Part shown: piece after piece, positions 63,102 to 64,000 of the stretch
How positions within the stretch are numbered: the stretch's first letter is position 1
Layout of the letters: each line of letters starts with the position of its first letter
NCBI RefSeq assembly: GCF_009017495.1
Contig: NZ_CP044990.1
Location: 701,001 to 765,000, forward strand
Length of the DNA stretch: 64,000 nt
Source of the DNA: Deinococcus sp. AJ005
Lineage (GTDB): Bacteria > Deinococcota > Deinococci > Deinococcales > Deinococcaceae
Reading direction: 5' to 3'
Translations under genes and position numbers: made by a program
The notes under the pieces: generated by a model
What the model saw: the letters and a program-made list of their open reading frames with translations, nothing else
Database searches by the model: none
Told to the model about the DNA's origin: nothing

Positions 63102-64000
63102 TTACTGTCCCTGTCCCAACGAGTAGCCCGGCTCGCCGTCAAAGGTGTACAGGTGTTCGGTTTTGATGAAATCCAGCCCTTTGTCGTGAACGCGGATCAG
63201 CAGGGCCAGCAGATCGCCGTGCTTGACCGGGGTGTCCGACTGGAAGCGGCAGCGCCAGTGATCGGATTTGAAGGTCTCGGGCAGCCCATTTGGCCAGACC
63301 TTGACGCCCCGGTTGGTGATCATCTTCAGCGGAATGTTGCGCAGTTGCGCTTCCTGCAAGATGGCGGCCAGCACCTCTGGGTCACGCCCGGAGTCGGTCC
63401 ACTCAAAAAAGACGTCAGTGCCGACGAGCTGCTTGTCAATGTAGGCCGGTGTCGTGGGCTGCCGGACGGGCATTTCCTTGGCCTGTGCGTCGGCGGTAAC
63501 GGCGGGCAGATGCTGCGGCATGTTGCCCAACCGCTCAATTACGGCGTCAGCAAAAGCCTGGGTTCCCAGCACCTCCTTCGTATGCGGCCCGGCGATGTCT
63601 TGGGTGTGCATGCCGTCCTCCAGCGCGCACAGCAGGGCGTTCTGAATCTTCGCGGCCACCTCGTGCTGGCCCAGATGCCCCAGCATCAACGCCGCCGCTG
63701 ATATCAGTCCGCCGGGGTTGGCCGCGTCCTGCTCGGCCAGATCGGGGGCCGAGCCGTGGATGGCCTCGAACATGGCAAACGTATCGCCGATGTTGGCGCT
63801 GCCCGCCAGCCCCACCGAACCGGCCACTTCTGCCGCCACGTCCGAGATGATGTCGCCGTACAGGTTGAGGGTCACGATCACGTCGTATGCCTCGGGCCGC
63901 GCCGCCACCCGCGCCGTGCCGATGTCGATGATCTGGTGTTCGGCCAGGATGTCGGGGTATTCGGCGCTGATCTCGTCGAAGACGGTGTGGAACAGCCCGT
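63102..64000 (-). CDS. icd: NADP-type isocitrate dehydrogenase (partial, 5' end outside window)
   Basis: The last 299 codons of a beta-decarboxylating dehydrogenase; the frame runs open to the window edge. Family motifs are VTLNLYGDIISDVAAEVAG (metal-binding Asp), AIHGSAPDLAEQDAANPGGL (the NADP-binding HGSAP loop) and MHTQDIAG. The long C-terminal domain after about residue 160 (FFEWTDSGRDPEVLAAI, MITNRGVKVWPNG) is the extra region of Thermus-type isocitrate dehydrogenase of about 500 residues, rather than isopropylmalate dehydrogenase. It oxidises isocitrate to 2-oxoglutarate in the citric acid cycle. It is convergent with trpD. Confidence 0.88.
   Translation of the reverse strand, partial: GLFHTVFDEISAEYPDILAEHQIIDIGTARVAARPEAYDVIVTLNLYGDIISDVAAEVAGSVGLAGSANIGDTFAMFEAIHGSAPDLAEQDAANPGGLISAAALMLGHLGQHEVAAKIQNALLCALEDGMHTQDIAGPHTKEVLGTQAFADAVIERLGNMPQHLPAVTADAQAKEMPVRQPTTPAYIDKQLVGTDVFFEWTDSGRDPEVLAAILQEAQLRNIPLKMITNRGVKVWPNGLPETFKSDHWRCRFQSDTPVKHGDLLALLIRVHDKGLDFIKTEHLYTFDGEPGYSLGQGQ

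Overview
The window is high-G+C chromosomal DNA from a Deinococcus species. Several genes point to this independently: RecD2-type helicase; a family X DNA polymerase fused to a PHP domain with a non-standard polymerase active site, as in D. radiodurans PolX; a Gre-like factor closest to Thermus Gfh1; a sugar-binding protein very like Thermus glucose/mannose-binding protein; and many start codons only 5-7 bases behind a TANNNT -10 box, the leaderless promoter style of this phylum. I cannot name the species. I saw no rRNA, tRNA, CRISPR array or intact transposase. All assignments come from reading sequence and recalled family signatures; no search was run.

Layout. 1-6.1 kb: recD2, then four overlapping pilus genes (a large PilX/DUF4900-type protein and three prepilin-like proteins). 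6.2-13.3 kb: pyrG/coaE (convergent, overlapping), a secreted TPR protein, a CAP-domain lipoprotein, polX and a DUF6155-like gene. 13.3-19.1 kb: two acyl-CoA dehydrogenases and a carboxyltransferase, with a small lower-G+C patch (16.4-17.4 kb) holding a decayed Doc-type toxin-antitoxin module and a small orphan gene. 19.2-26.4 kb: DUF945 protein, Mrr-type nuclease, ilvD, hpt, trpC and a histidine kinase.

26.8-42.7 kb is a complete 14-subunit complex I operon, nuoA to nuoN, interrupted by two non-nuo genes: a low-G+C DUF4177-like gene between nuoD and nuoE, and a DUF4240 gene between nuoF and nuoG. Both are joined to their neighbours by overlapping or near-overlapping stop/start codons. 42.8-48.5 kb is a sugar or polyol oxidation cluster (gluconate-dehydrogenase subunit 3-like protein, GMC oxidoreductase, Gfo/Idh/MocA dehydrogenase, alpha/beta hydrolase, Rieske-FAD reductase). 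48.7-55.9 kb: DIP1984 protein, mutS2, MFS transporter, Gfh1-like factor, MBL hydrolase and lysS. 56.2-59.7 kb: a glucose/mannose-type ABC importer lacking its ATPase gene. 59.7-63.0 kb: trpE-trpG-trpD behind a tryptophan attenuator whose leader peptide (MTVNRAWWWPSFAWV) appears to be translated from a leaderless transcript. The window ends inside an isocitrate dehydrogenase gene.

The most interesting items are the leaderless trp attenuator, the two foreign-looking genes embedded in the nuo operon, the decayed Doc module, a probable AUC start for nuoA, and a 12-codon upstream ORF overlapping the start of the sugar-oxidation cluster.
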